Source: an uncultured Kocuria sp. (GTDB taxonomy: Bacteria; Actinomycetota; Actinomycetes; Actinomycetales; Micrococcaceae). Taken from it: a DNA stretch of 64,000 nucleotides. The position numbers were made by a program, and so were the translations under genes. The notes beneath the pieces were generated by a model. It saw only the letters and a list, made by a program, of their open reading frames with translations, was not told the DNA's origin and ran no database searches. Shown one piece after another: positions 8,434 through 16,692 of the stretch (its first letter is position 1; the number at the start of each line of letters is the position of its first letter). The stretch spans positions 1 to 64,000 of the forward strand of contig NZ_CANMRA010000002.1 in assembly GCF_947500125.1 (NCBI RefSeq), written 5' to 3'.

Positions 8434-9138
8434 ATGGCGGCCCAGCACCACGAACGCCGACCTCGCCGAGGGCACGACGACGGCGCGCCCACCGGCGGCG
8501 CGCCGGAGCGGTCACCGGAGCAGGCGGTGGAGGAGTCCCGGCTGAGCGCGGTCCCGCGGCCCGGCGGGCCGGCCGAGCGCGCGGCCGCGGAGGTCGCCGA
8601 CCTCGAGATCCCGGCCGACCACCTCGAGGACCTCGAGCAGGTGGGGGAGGCGTTCAAGGCGGCGTTCGCCCACCACCCGGCGGGGGTCGCGATCATCACC
8701 GCACGCGGTCCCGAGGGGCCGGTCGGCCTGACGGCGTCCTCGGTGTCATCCGTGTCGGTCGTCCCGCCGATCCTCGGCTTCTCGTTGCAGGCCCGCCAGG
8801 GCTCGGCCGCGCTGCTGGCCGAGGCCGACTCCTTCCTGGTGCACCTGCTCGACGCCGAGAACCTGGACCTCGCCCGGTCCTTCGCCGTCTCCGGGGCCCC
8901 TCGCTTCGGGGCGGACATGCCGTGGGAGTACCTGGAGACGGGAGAGCCCCGGCTGCTGAGCGTCGCCCGGGTCCTGCGCGCCGTCCCGCTGGCCCGGATC
9001 AAGGCCGGCCCCGCGCTCGTGTTCAACGCCGCCGTGGTCGACGTCCTCGGCCACGAGGGCACGGGCGTCCCGCTCGTCTACCACCGCCGCCGCTTCCACG
9101 AGCTCAACGACCGCTCCGCCCTGGACCCCGAGGCCTGA
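8434..9138 (+). CDS. flavin reductase family protein with long disordered N terminus
   Basis: This 234-residue protein has a hydrophilic, probably unstructured first ~75 residues (Arg/Gly/Pro/Glu-rich). A flavin reductase-like FMN-binding domain follows: HPAGVAIITARGPEGPVGLTASS, VPPILGFSLQ, and LVYHRRRFHELN near the C terminus. It is only distantly similar to the reductase at 7672, so it is not a recent duplicate. The ATG at 8434 follows GGAAGG; an earlier ATG at 8383 lacks a binding site. The partner enzyme is unknown. The luciferase-like monooxygenase at 5785 is the nearest candidate, which is inference. Confidence 0.85.
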   Translation: MAAQHHERRPRRGHDDGAPTGGAPERSPEQAVEESRLSAVPRPGGPAERAAAEVADLEIPADHLEDLEQVGEAFKAAFAHHPAGVAIITARGPEGPVGLTASSVSSVSVVPPILGFSLQARQGSAALLAEADSFLVHLLDAENLDLARSFAVSGAPRFGADMPWEYLETGEPRLLSVARVLRAVPLARIKAGPALVFNAAVVDVLGHEGTGVPLVYHRRRFHELNDRSALDPEA

Positions 9139-9182
9139 GCGCCCGGGGCCGCGCGCCGCCGGACATTCCTCCGACATTCTTG

Positions 9183-9234
9183 TTGACACATCACCAAGGT
9201 GCTCGTAGAGTAGTTGACGAAGCAACCAATTGCT
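9183..9234 (+). promoter_or_regulatory. strong promoter and putative operator of the YceI gene
   Basis: TTGACA at 9183-9188 and TAGAGT at 9206-9211 are separated by exactly 17 bases, close to consensus. Directly after the -10, GTTG (9213-9216) and CAAC (9223-9226) form an inverted repeat with 6-base spacing. AGCAA (9221-9225) and TTGCT (9230-9234) form a second one. Position and form suggest a repressor site, for example of MarR type, but no such regulator is encoded nearby. Confidence 0.7.
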
Positions 9235-9257
9235 CGTCGCTCACCAAGGAGAACACC

Positions 9258-9854
9258 ATGTCCCAGCTCAACGGTCTCGTTCCCGGTTCCTGGACCTTCG
9301 ACCCCGCCCACTCCGAGGTCGGCTTCGCCGTCCGTCACGCCGGCATCTCCAAGGTGCGCGGCACCTTCGGCGAGGTCGACGCGCAGCTCGAGATCACCGA
9401 CCCGGTCGAGAACTCGACCCTGAGCGCCACCGTCCGGATGGCCTCCATCGACACCAAGAACGCGGACCGCGACGCCCACGTGCGCAGCGCCGACTTCTTC
9501 GCGGTCGAGGAGCACCCCACGATGACCTTCACCTCGACCGCTGTGGCGTTCGACGGCGAGGAGGGCACCATCACGGGTGAGCTGACCATCAAGGGCGTGA
9601 CCCGCACCGTCGAGCTCGCCACCGAGTTCAGCGGCGTGGTCGTCGACGCCTTCGGCGTGACCCGTGCCGGGTTCTCCGCCGAGACCGCCATCTCCCGCAA
9701 GGACTTCGGCATCACCTGGAACGCCGCGATGGAGGCCGGCGGGGTGCTCGTCTCCGACAAGGTCGTCATCAGCCTCGACGTCGCGTTCACCGCGCCCCAG
9801 AACGACCCCGAGGAGACCGTCGAGGGCCAGGAGGCCGTCTCGGCCGAGGCCTGA
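9258..9854 (+). CDS. YceI family protein
   Basis: This 198-residue lipocalin-like YceI protein opens SWTFDPAHSEVGFAVRHAGISKVRGTF. It keeps family motifs such as SIDTKNADRDAHVRSADFF and a C-terminal DFGITWNAAMEAGGVLVSD. YceI proteins bind isoprenoid-type lipids, and related ones respond to acid, alkaline or oxidative stress. There is no signal peptide, so this copy is cytoplasmic, as is usual in Actinobacteria. AAGGAGAA lies before the ATG at 9258. Its own strong promoter and terminator make it a single-gene unit. Confidence 0.93.
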   Translation: MSQLNGLVPGSWTFDPAHSEVGFAVRHAGISKVRGTFGEVDAQLEITDPVENSTLSATVRMASIDTKNADRDAHVRSADFFAVEEHPTMTFTSTAVAFDGEEGTITGELTIKGVTRTVELATEFSGVVVDAFGVTRAGFSAETAISRKDFGITWNAAMEAGGVLVSDKVVISLDVAFTAPQNDPEETVEGQEAVSAEA

Positions 9855-9875
9855 TCCCGCAGGACCGCCCCGCGC

Positions 9876-9923
9876 GCACGGCTGTGGCCCGCTCCCCGGA
9901 AGGGGCGCGGGCCACAGCTGTGC
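9876..9923. terminator. bidirectional terminator
   Basis: GCTGTGGCCCGC at 9881-9892 pairs perfectly with GCGGGCCACAGC at 9907-9918. GCAC/TGTGC pairs extend the stem, and an inner CCCC/GGGG closes the loop. It lies between the convergent YceI and small membrane protein genes. Confidence 0.8.
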
Positions 9924-9938
9924 AGGTCGTGACCGGTG

Positions 9939-10145
9939 CTAGCGGAGCTGCTGTACCAGGAACCAGACCACTGGTCCCGCGATCAGCAGCAGCAGCGCCC
10001 ACCGGCGCAGCCGCACCTCGAACGTCGCGGGGTTCAGCCGCCGTCCGTCCTTCGGCCGGGACTCGGCGATCTCGTCCTTCAGGGGCTTGGGGGAGGGCTC
10101 GCGCGGGTCCTCCGGGCCGGGGCCGGCCGGGGGCACCGAGGTCAC
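9939..10145 (-). CDS. small single-pass membrane protein
   Basis: This 68-residue protein has a charged, Pro-rich first half and one C-terminal hydrophobic segment (WALLLLIAGPVVWFLVQQL), ending almost at the membrane. Its GTG start overlaps the crgA stop as GTGA, so it is translationally coupled to crgA and may work at the division site. I do not recognise the family; it is supported mainly by the overlap and codon pattern. Confidence 0.65.
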   Translation of the reverse strand: MTSVPPAGPGPEDPREPSPKPLKDEIAESRPKDGRRLNPATFEVRLRRWALLLLIAGPVVWFLVQQLR

Positions 10146-10543
10146 CGCCACTTCGTCGTCATGATCAGGCCCGCCATCATGAGGGCCAGGCCGACCGCGA
10201 TGTTCCACGTGCCGATCCCGGGCACGGGGTAGGCGCCCTGGAAGAGGTAGTAGAGGATGAGCCACAGCAGCCCGACCACCAGCAGGCCCAGCATGATGGC
10301 CTTGTACCAGGTGGGCGTCGGTGCGTGGGTCTCCGGGGAGCCGTGCCGGGAGCGCTCGGTGAGCTCCTGCGCCACCGCGTTGGCCGCGGCCTCCGGATCG
10401 AAGGCGGTGGAGCCGCCGGGCAGCCCCTCCGCGGCCAGCCGCGCCAGCTCCGCGTCGACGGTCGGGGCGGTGGCCGGAGCGGTCCGTCCGGAGCCGCTCG
10501 GGCGGCGGGCGGGCTTCTTGCGGCGGTTCTTGGACTCGGGCAC
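10142..10543 (-). CDS. crgA: cell division protein CrgA
   Basis: This 133-residue protein has a basic N-terminal tail and then the CrgA core. TPTWYKAIMLGLLVVGLLWL starts the first membrane segment, and WNIAVGLALMMAGLIMTTKW is the second with the family's terminal TTKW. CrgA links FtsZ/FtsQ and peptidoglycan enzymes at the septum in Actinobacteria. It lies next to the pkn/pbp/rod block, the same neighbourhood as in mycobacteria and streptomycetes. The N-terminal tail (about 70 residues) is longer than in the minimal ~90-residue forms. Confidence 0.95.
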   Translation of the reverse strand: MPESKNRRKKPARRPSGSGRTAPATAPTVDAELARLAAEGLPGGSTAFDPEAAANAVAQELTERSRHGSPETHAPTPTWYKAIMLGLLVVGLLWLILYYLFQGAYPVPGIGTWNIAVGLALMMAGLIMTTKWR

Positions 10544-10685
10544 TGATCCTCCTGGTCACCAAGCGGGCCGTCTGCACGGCGGGGGGTCCGGTGCACCAGT
10601 CTAGCCGCCCGGTGCGTGCCTTTCCGCGGACGCGTAAGCTGGACGGGCGCACCCGCCGAGAGGCACCCCACTCCCAGGAGATCCT

Positions 10686-11324
10686 GTGACCGTCAAGATC
10701 CTCGTCGTGGACAACTACGACAGCTTCGTCTACACCCTCGTCGGCTACCTCGAGCAGCTCGGCGCCAAGACCACGGTCATCCGCAACGACGACCTCGACG
10801 AGGCCGCGGCGTGCGCGCTCGCCGACGAGCACCAGGGCGTCCTCCTCTCTCCCGGGCCGGGCGCTCCGGCCGACGCCGGCGTGTGCACCGCCCTGATCCG
10901 CCACGCCGAGCAGACGCAGCAGCCGCTGCTCGGCGTCTGCCTCGGCCACCAGGCCCTCGCGGAGGCGTACGGGGGGACCGTCACCCACGCCGAGGAGCTC
11001 ATGCACGGGAAGACCTCCCGGGTGGAGCACAACGGCACGAGCGTCTTCGGCACGGTGCCCAGCCCGTTCACGGCGACCCGCTACCACTCGCTCGCCGTGG
11101 TGGACCAGTCCGTGCCCGACGTCCTCGAGGTCACCGCGCGCACCCCGAACGGGGTGATCATGGGGCTGCGGCACAAGAGCGCCCCGCTGCACGGACTGCA
11201 GTTCCACCCCGAGTCCGTCCTCACGGAGGGCGGCTACCTCATGCTCGGCAACTGGCTCGAGCTCGTGGGGCTCAAGGGCGCGGCCCGCGCCGCCGCGTCG
11301 CTGTCCCCGCTGATCACCGTCTGA
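10686..11324 (+). CDS. pabA: glutamine amidotransferase, anthranilate/aminodeoxychorismate synthase component II
   Basis: This 212-residue class I glutamine amidotransferase supplies ammonia from glutamine to a chorismate-using partner. The catalytic Cys is in GVCLGHQA, the His-Glu pair in LQFHPESVLTEGG, and the N terminus VVDNYDSFVYTLVGYL is typical of TrpG/PabA. Whether it serves tryptophan or folate synthesis cannot be told from this subunit. In this conserved block it lies apart from the trp operon and often serves PabB, so pabA is a provisional name. The start is GTG at 10686; a TAAGCT box lies at 10635-10640. Confidence 0.9.
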   Translation: MTVKILVVDNYDSFVYTLVGYLEQLGAKTTVIRNDDLDEAAACALADEHQGVLLSPGPGAPADAGVCTALIRHAEQTQQPLLGVCLGHQALAEAYGGTVTHAEELMHGKTSRVEHNGTSVFGTVPSPFTATRYHSLAVVDQSVPDVLEVTARTPNGVIMGLRHKSAPLHGLQFHPESVLTEGGYLMLGNWLELVGLKGAARAAASLSPLITV

Positions 11325-11391
11325 CCGCACCCCGCGCTCCCGAGACCCCGCACGCCTTCGCGCGCCGCCGTCCTGGCCGCTCCTGCGCGGG

Positions 11392-11421
11392 GCCGCTGCG
11401 CGGGCTGAGCCGCTGCGCGGG
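11392..11421 (+). repeat. 13-bp direct repeat between pabA and pknB
   Basis: GCCGCTGCGCGGG occurs at 11392-11404 and 11409-11421, with a partial CCTGCGCGGGG just before. It lies in the 122-base gap between two convergent genes, which shows no clear terminator. Confidence 0.6.
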
Positions 11422-11446
11422 CCCGGCTGATGCGCGTCCGGGGCCG

Positions 11447-13492
11447 CTACTCGCGCCGGGTCCGGCGGTCCTCGGCCTGCTCGAGCGCCTCGCGGGCCCG
11501 GGCGGCCGCGCGTTCCGGGACGCCCTCCTGCTCGCCGAGGGCCTCGGCGTCCGGGGCGGCGTCCGGAGACGCGTCGGGGGAGGCCTCCGGGGAGGTCGTG
11601 GGCTCGGACCCGTCCTCGTCCTCCGGTGCGGGGCTCTCCTCGGGCTCCTCGTCCTCCTCGGTCGCCTCCGGGGACGGCGAGGTCGTGGGCGACGGGGTGG
11701 GCGCCGGAGCCCGGGTCGGCTCGGGGGCGACCGCCACGGTGAGCGTGATCGTCGAGCCCTGCGGCACGGACTGGCCGGCGTCGACGCTCTGGTCCAGGAC
11801 CTGCCCGGCCGGCACCCCGGCCCGAGGGGTGGTGACGACCTCGGCCGACAGGCGGGCCGCGTCCGCGCCGAGGACGGCGACGGCCTCCTGCCGGCTCATG
11901 CCCACGACCTGCGGCACGGTCACGCGTCCCGTGGACAGCACGAGCTGCACCTCCGAGCCGCTCCGGACGGTGGTCCCGCCGGCCGGGTCGGTCGCGACCA
12001 GCATCCCCTGGGGCACCCAGGAGCTGTTCACCGAGCGGGTGGCCCCGGCGGCCTCGAGCCCGGCGGACTCCAGCGCCTCCCGTGCGTCCTCCTCGGACCG
12101 GCCCACGAGATCGTCGGGGACCTCCACCTCGGAGGGCCCCCTCGAGACGCCGAGGACCACGGTGGAGCCCTCCTCGACCTGGGTGTCGGCCGCGGGGTCG
12201 GTGCCGACGACGTCGCCCTCGGGCACCTCGGCGTCGAAGACCTCCTCGCGCTGCGGCACGAGGTCTGCGTTGCGCAGCACCGTCTCGGCCACCGACGCGT
12301 CCATCCCCGCCACGTAGGGGACGGCGACGAGCGCGGGCCCGCTGCGCTGGTCCTGGATCCACTGGAGCGCCACGATCCCGAGGACGGCGAGGACCACGAG
12401 GACGAGCAGCCCGAGCAGTGCCGCGCGGAGGGGACTGCGCCGGCGGCGCCGGCCGGGCGTCGACGCCCGGTCCGGGGGGTCCGCTGCCACCGGCGCCGCG
12501 GCCACGGCCGTCCCCTCCGCCGTGGGCGGGGCCGGCACCGCCGCCGCGGGCACCGGAACGGGCGGGAGGGTCTTCGTGTCCTCGTCCCGCCCCCGCACCG
12601 CCTGCATCGGCTGGGTGGCGTCCAGGTCCCCGGGCACCGCGGGGCGCAGCTCGCGCAGCGCCCGGCGCATCTGCCCGGCGTCCTGGAAGCGGGCGGAGCG
12701 GTCCTTGGCGAGGGCCTTGCCCAGGAACTCGTCGACGCGCCCGCCGAGCCGGGGATCCAGCTCGGAGGGCGCGGGAGGGCGGTCCCGGACGTGCTGGGCG
12801 GCGATGTCCACCGAGGACCCGCCCACGAACGGTGCCCGCCCCGTGAGCATCTCGAAGAGCACGCACGCGGCGGAGTAGAGGTCGGAGCGGGCGTCCACGG
12901 ACTCGCCCCGGGCCTGCTCCGGGGAGAGGTACTGCGCGGTGCCGAGGACGGCCTGGGCCTGCGTCAGGGCCGGTGACGTGTCCTCCACGGCCCGGGCGAT
13001 GCCGAAGTCCATGACCTTGATCTGCCGCTCCGGGGTCACGATCACGTTGGCCGGCTTGATGTCCCGGTGGACGATGCCCGCCCGGTGGCTGTACTCCAGG
13101 GCGTCGAGGATGCCGAGCGTGATGTCCACGGCCTCCCGGGGCGTGACGGCGTTCTCGTGGATCAGCTCGCGCAGGGTCCGGCCGGGCACGTACTCCATCA
13201 CGATGAACGGCCGGTCCACGCCCTCGTCGGTCTCCGCGAGGATCTCGCCCGTGTCGTAGACCGAGACGATCGAGTGGTGGTTCAGGGCCGCCACGGACTG
13301 CGCCTCGCGCTTGAACCGCTCGTGGAAGGTGCCGTCCCGGGCCAGTTCGGGGCGCAGCACCTTGATGGCCACCCGCCGGCCCAGCCGCCGGTCCCGGCCG
13401 AGGTGGACGGTGGCCATCCCGCCGCGGCCGATGGTCTCGCCCACCTCGTAGCGGTCGTTGATCAGGGGAGGGACGGGGTTCCGGCCCGGCAC
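11447..13492 (-). CDS. pknB: PASTA domain Ser/Thr protein kinase PknB
   Basis: This 681-residue transmembrane kinase senses muropeptides or lipid II outside and phosphorylates division and wall proteins inside. The kinase domain spans about 14-280, with the glycine loop GRGGMATV, Lys44, HRD (142-144) and DFG (Asp162). One membrane helix lies at about 357-377. Three PASTA repeats follow (about 390-455, 456-525, 526-590), then a Pro/Ser/Glu-rich tail of ~90 residues. The GTG start at 13492 is 3 bases from the stop of the upstream kinase. It ends the operon that starts at fhaA. Confidence 0.96.
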   Translation of the reverse strand: MPGRNPVPPLINDRYEVGETIGRGGMATVHLGRDRRLGRRVAIKVLRPELARDGTFHERFKREAQSVAALNHHSIVSVYDTGEILAETDEGVDRPFIVMEYVPGRTLRELIHENAVTPREAVDITLGILDALEYSHRAGIVHRDIKPANVIVTPERQIKVMDFGIARAVEDTSPALTQAQAVLGTAQYLSPEQARGESVDARSDLYSAACVLFEMLTGRAPFVGGSSVDIAAQHVRDRPPAPSELDPRLGGRVDEFLGKALAKDRSARFQDAGQMRRALRELRPAVPGDLDATQPMQAVRGRDEDTKTLPPVPVPAAAVPAPPTAEGTAVAAAPVAADPPDRASTPGRRRRRSPLRAALLGLLVLVVLAVLGIVALQWIQDQRSGPALVAVPYVAGMDASVAETVLRNADLVPQREEVFDAEVPEGDVVGTDPAADTQVEEGSTVVLGVSRGPSEVEVPDDLVGRSEEDAREALESAGLEAAGATRSVNSSWVPQGMLVATDPAGGTTVRSGSEVQLVLSTGRVTVPQVVGMSRQEAVAVLGADAARLSAEVVTTPRAGVPAGQVLDQSVDAGQSVPQGSTITLTVAVAPEPTRAPAPTPSPTTSPSPEATEEDEEPEESPAPEDEDGSEPTTSPEASPDASPDAAPDAEALGEQEGVPERAAARAREALEQAEDRRTRRE

Positions 13493-13495
13493 GGC

Positions 13496-15250
13496 TCAGT
13501 CCTCCTGGCCGGGCCCGGTCGGTGTCGCGGTGGTCGCGGGCGATCCGGTGGTGGGGGCGGGAGCGGTCTCCGGCGCCGCGGCGACCCACATCTCGATGGT
13601 GTCGCCGGGGCGGACGGTGGACCCGCCCAGGGGCTGGGTGCGCAGCACGGTCCCGGGCTCGGCGTCCTCGGTCGTCTCGTCGTAGCGGATGATGTTCACG
13701 CCCAGGAGCCGGATCTCGTCGATGAGCGGATCGGCGGCCCGGCCGACCATCCCCGAGGGGAGCTCCACGGTGTCCGGGCCCGTCGAGTAGACCACCGTGA
13801 TGGTGGTGCTCCGCGCCACCTGCCCCACGGGGTTCAGGGACAGGACGGTGTTCGCCTCCTCGTCCGCGGTCCGGCCCGAGCGCTCCACGGGGAAGCCCAG
13901 GTCCGAGAGCTCCTGCACCACCTCGTCCACCGGGCGGCCCTCGTACCGGGCGGCGAGGACCTCCACCGTGTCCGCCGCGTCGGGCGCCTCCGCCGCGGCG
14001 GAGGACGGCTCCCCGGGCACCGGCGAGGTGGAGACGGTGCCCGTGGGGGACGGCTCCTGGCCCACGGGCGCCGGATCGCGGAGCAGGAGGAACCACACCA
14101 GCCCCGCCACGACGAGCAGCACCAGGAGCACCGGCAGCAGCCAGGACCACACCGAGCGGCGGTCCGTGCGCTCCTCGGACCGTGCCGCGCCGGTGCCGTG
14201 GCCCCGGACGTCGTCCCCGGGTCCCTGGGGGTCCTCGACGACCTCCAGCTCGGCGGTGATGGGGCGCGCGGTCCCGGCGGCGGCGCCGGCGGCCGCGGCG
14301 GCCGCGGTGCCCTCGCGGTCCAGGACCTGGGTCGGCTCGTCGCGCACCGGTTCGAACGCCTGGGTGGCGTCGTCGTCGGGCAGGTCGAGGAACGGGCGCA
14401 TCCCGGGGACGGCCGCGACCGCGGCGTCCTCGTCCCCGCGGCGGATCGCGTCCACGGCGGTGCCCAGCGCGCCGGCCGTGGCCGGGCGGTCCTTGGGGTC
14501 CTTCGCGAGCATCGACATCAGCAGCGCCCGCACGGTCTCGGGCACGCTCTCGGACAGCGGCGGCGGCGGGTCGTTGACCTGGGCGAGGGCGATCGCGATC
14601 TGCGACTCCCCGGTGAACGGGCGGCGCCCGGCCAGGCACTCGTAGCCGATGATGCCCAGCGAGTAGATGTCCGAGGACCCCGTGGCGGTCTGGCCCGTGG
14701 CCTGTTCCGGCGCGAGGTACTGGGCGGTGCCCATGACCTGTCCGGTGGCCGTGAGGGGCACCTGGTCCGCCAGGCGGGCGATCCCGAAGTCCGTGACCTT
14801 CACCCGGTTGTCCGGGGTGATGATGAGGTTGCCCGGCTTCACGTCGCGGTGCACCAGCCCCTGGGCGTGCGCGGCCGCCAGCGCCCGGGCCGTCTGCCCG
14901 ATGTAGTTGAGCACCGTGTCCGGCTCGAGCGTCTTCTGCCGCTCGATGATGTTGGACAGCGGCTCGCCGGGGACCAGCTCCATCACGAGGAAGGCGGATC
15001 CCTCCTCCTCGCCGTAGTCGAAGACGTTGGCGACACCGGGGTGGTTCAGCAGGGCGGTGTGCCGGGCCTCCGCGCGGAAGCGCTGCAGGAAGTTCGGGTC
15101 CCCGTTGTACTCCTCCTTGAGGATCTTCACGGCCACGATGCGGCCCAGGACGCGGTCCTTGGCCTTCCACACCTCTCCCATGCCGCCGATCGCGATCCGG
15201 TCGGTCAGTGCGTAGCGCCCGCCCAGGACGGTGCTCGACGATGGTCTCAC
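13496..15250 (-). CDS. pknA: Ser/Thr protein kinase PknA-type, with two PASTA domains
   Basis: This 584-residue kinase has its catalytic domain at about 12-275 (Lys42, HRD 134-136, DFG Asp154). A Gly/Ala/Asp-rich juxtamembrane region follows, then a membrane helix at 369-390 and an extracellular part with two PASTA-like repeats (VEVLAARYEGRPVDEVVQEL onward). By position it is PknA, but mycobacterial PknA lacks PASTA repeats, so this copy may sense wall precursors too. It starts at GTG 15250, overlapping the pbpA stop as GTGA, which implies coupled translation. Confidence 0.93.
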   Translation of the reverse strand: MRPSSSTVLGGRYALTDRIAIGGMGEVWKAKDRVLGRIVAVKILKEEYNGDPNFLQRFRAEARHTALLNHPGVANVFDYGEEEGSAFLVMELVPGEPLSNIIERQKTLEPDTVLNYIGQTARALAAAHAQGLVHRDVKPGNLIITPDNRVKVTDFGIARLADQVPLTATGQVMGTAQYLAPEQATGQTATGSSDIYSLGIIGYECLAGRRPFTGESQIAIALAQVNDPPPPLSESVPETVRALLMSMLAKDPKDRPATAGALGTAVDAIRRGDEDAAVAAVPGMRPFLDLPDDDATQAFEPVRDEPTQVLDREGTAAAAAAGAAAGTARPITAELEVVEDPQGPGDDVRGHGTGAARSEERTDRRSVWSWLLPVLLVLLVVAGLVWFLLLRDPAPVGQEPSPTGTVSTSPVPGEPSSAAAEAPDAADTVEVLAARYEGRPVDEVVQELSDLGFPVERSGRTADEEANTVLSLNPVGQVARSTTITVVYSTGPDTVELPSGMVGRAADPLIDEIRLLGVNIIRYDETTEDAEPGTVLRTQPLGGSTVRPGDTIEMWVAAAPETAPAPTTGSPATTATPTGPGQED

Positions 15251-16692
15251 TTGTTCAACACCGCCTCGAAGAGTTGCTTGGCGCCCGTGGTGGTCTGGGT
15301 GGAGCCGGTCGCCACGTCCACGTCCTCGAGGACGACGGCGACGGCGATCTGCGGGTCGTCGGCGGGGGCGAAGCCGGTGAACCAGGAGTCGTTGAGGCCC
15401 TCCTCCGAGCCGATCTCGGCGGTGCCCGTCTTGCCGGCCACCTCCACCCCGGGCACGGCCGCGCCCTGGGCGATCCCGTCCTCGACGACCTCGACCATCA
15501 GGTCCGTGACGGTCTCGGCGACGTCCGCGCTGGTGGAGCGGCGCAGCTGCTCCGGGGTGAACGCGTCGATCACGGACAGGTCCGCGGAGCGCACGGTCTC
15601 CACGAGCTGGGGCTTCATCATCACGCCGTCGTTCGCGATGGCGGCGCTCGTCATGGCCACCTGCAGCGGCGTGGTGCGCACGTCGTACTGCCCGATGGAG
15701 GAGAGCGCGAGCTGGGCGTCGTTGAGCTCCTCGGGGAAGATCGACGGCGTCACCTTGAGCGGGACCGAGAGGGGCTCCCCGTAGCCGAACGCCTGGGCCG
15801 TCTGCCGGATCCTGTCCTCCCCGAGATCGAGGGCGATCTGGGCGAACGGCGTGTTGCAGGACTGCTCGAGCGCGAACTCCAGGTCCGCTTGGGCGCGCGC
15901 CGTGCACCCGCCGCCCACGAAGTTGGGCAGGGTCACGTCGGTGCCGGGCAACGGCAGCTCCTGGGGGTTCGGGATCAGGGTCTCCGTGGTGTAGTCCCCG
16001 GACTCGAGGGCGGCCACGGTGTCGATGATCTTGAACGTCGAGGCGGGGGCGTAGAGGTCCCCGGCGACGGCCCGGTTGACGAGGGGCTCCTCGGGGTCCG
16101 CGTTGAGCCGTTCCGCGGCGGCGATCACGGAGCCCGAGTCGTGCGAGGCCAGCTCGTTGGGGTCGTAGCCGGGGCTCGAGACCATGGCGAGGATCGCGCC
16201 CGTCTCCGGGTCGAGGGCCACGACCGAGCCCTTCCGGCCCTGCAGCACGTCGGCGGCGGTCTGCTGCAGCTCGGGGTCGATGGTGAGCTCGACCGACGCG
16301 CCCGTGGGCTGGTTCCCGGAGAACATCGAGACCACGCGGTCGTAGAACTGCTCGTCGGAGGCGCCGGAGAGCTCCTCGCCGAGGGCCGCCTCGAGTCCCG
16401 TGGCGCCGTAGACCAGGGAGAAGTAGCCCGTCAGGTGCCCGTAGGTCAGCGGGTCCGCGTAGACGCGCTGGTACTCGAAGTCGTCCTCCGAGGGCTCGGA
16501 GGAGGCCTTCGGGTCGCCGTCCACGAGGATCGCCCCGCGGTCCGCGCCGAACTGGTCGTAGAGGCTGCGGTTGTTCCACGGGTGCGCCTCGAGGGTGCGC
16601 GCCGCGAAGAACTGCACGTAGGTCAGCGCGAGGAGCAGCACGGTGAAGATCGCCACGCCGGCCACCCAGGTGTGTCGGATCGCCCGGTTCAC
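15247..16692 (-). CDS. pbpA: penicillin-binding protein, class B transpeptidase (PbpA)
   Basis: This 481-residue protein has one N-terminal membrane helix (about 8-30). The transpeptidase domain has the three active-site motifs: STFK with nucleophile Ser218, SCN at 278-280 and a later KTG (AGKTGTAEIG). It cross-links peptidoglycan as partner of the RodA glycosyltransferase encoded just upstream. The GTG start at 16692 has an excellent GGAGGAG site and overlaps the rodA stop (GTGA). Confidence 0.96.
   Translation of the reverse strand: MNRAIRHTWVAGVAIFTVLLLALTYVQFFAARTLEAHPWNNRSLYDQFGADRGAILVDGDPKASSEPSEDDFEYQRVYADPLTYGHLTGYFSLVYGATGLEAALGEELSGASDEQFYDRVVSMFSGNQPTGASVELTIDPELQQTAADVLQGRKGSVVALDPETGAILAMVSSPGYDPNELASHDSGSVIAAAERLNADPEEPLVNRAVAGDLYAPASTFKIIDTVAALESGDYTTETLIPNPQELPLPGTDVTLPNFVGGGCTARAQADLEFALEQSCNTPFAQIALDLGEDRIRQTAQAFGYGEPLSVPLKVTPSIFPEELNDAQLALSSIGQYDVRTTPLQVAMTSAAIANDGVMMKPQLVETVRSADLSVIDAFTPEQLRRSTSADVAETVTDLMVEVVEDGIAQGAAVPGVEVAGKTGTAEIGSEEGLNDSWFTGFAPADDPQIAVAVVLEDVDVATGSTQTTTGAKQLFEAVLNK

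Noticed and set aside
9939-15170. A 1743-codon open frame on the minus strand
   Set aside because: It is a GC-rich shadow running out of frame through the kinase genes; only its last 68 codons (9939-10145) are likely real.
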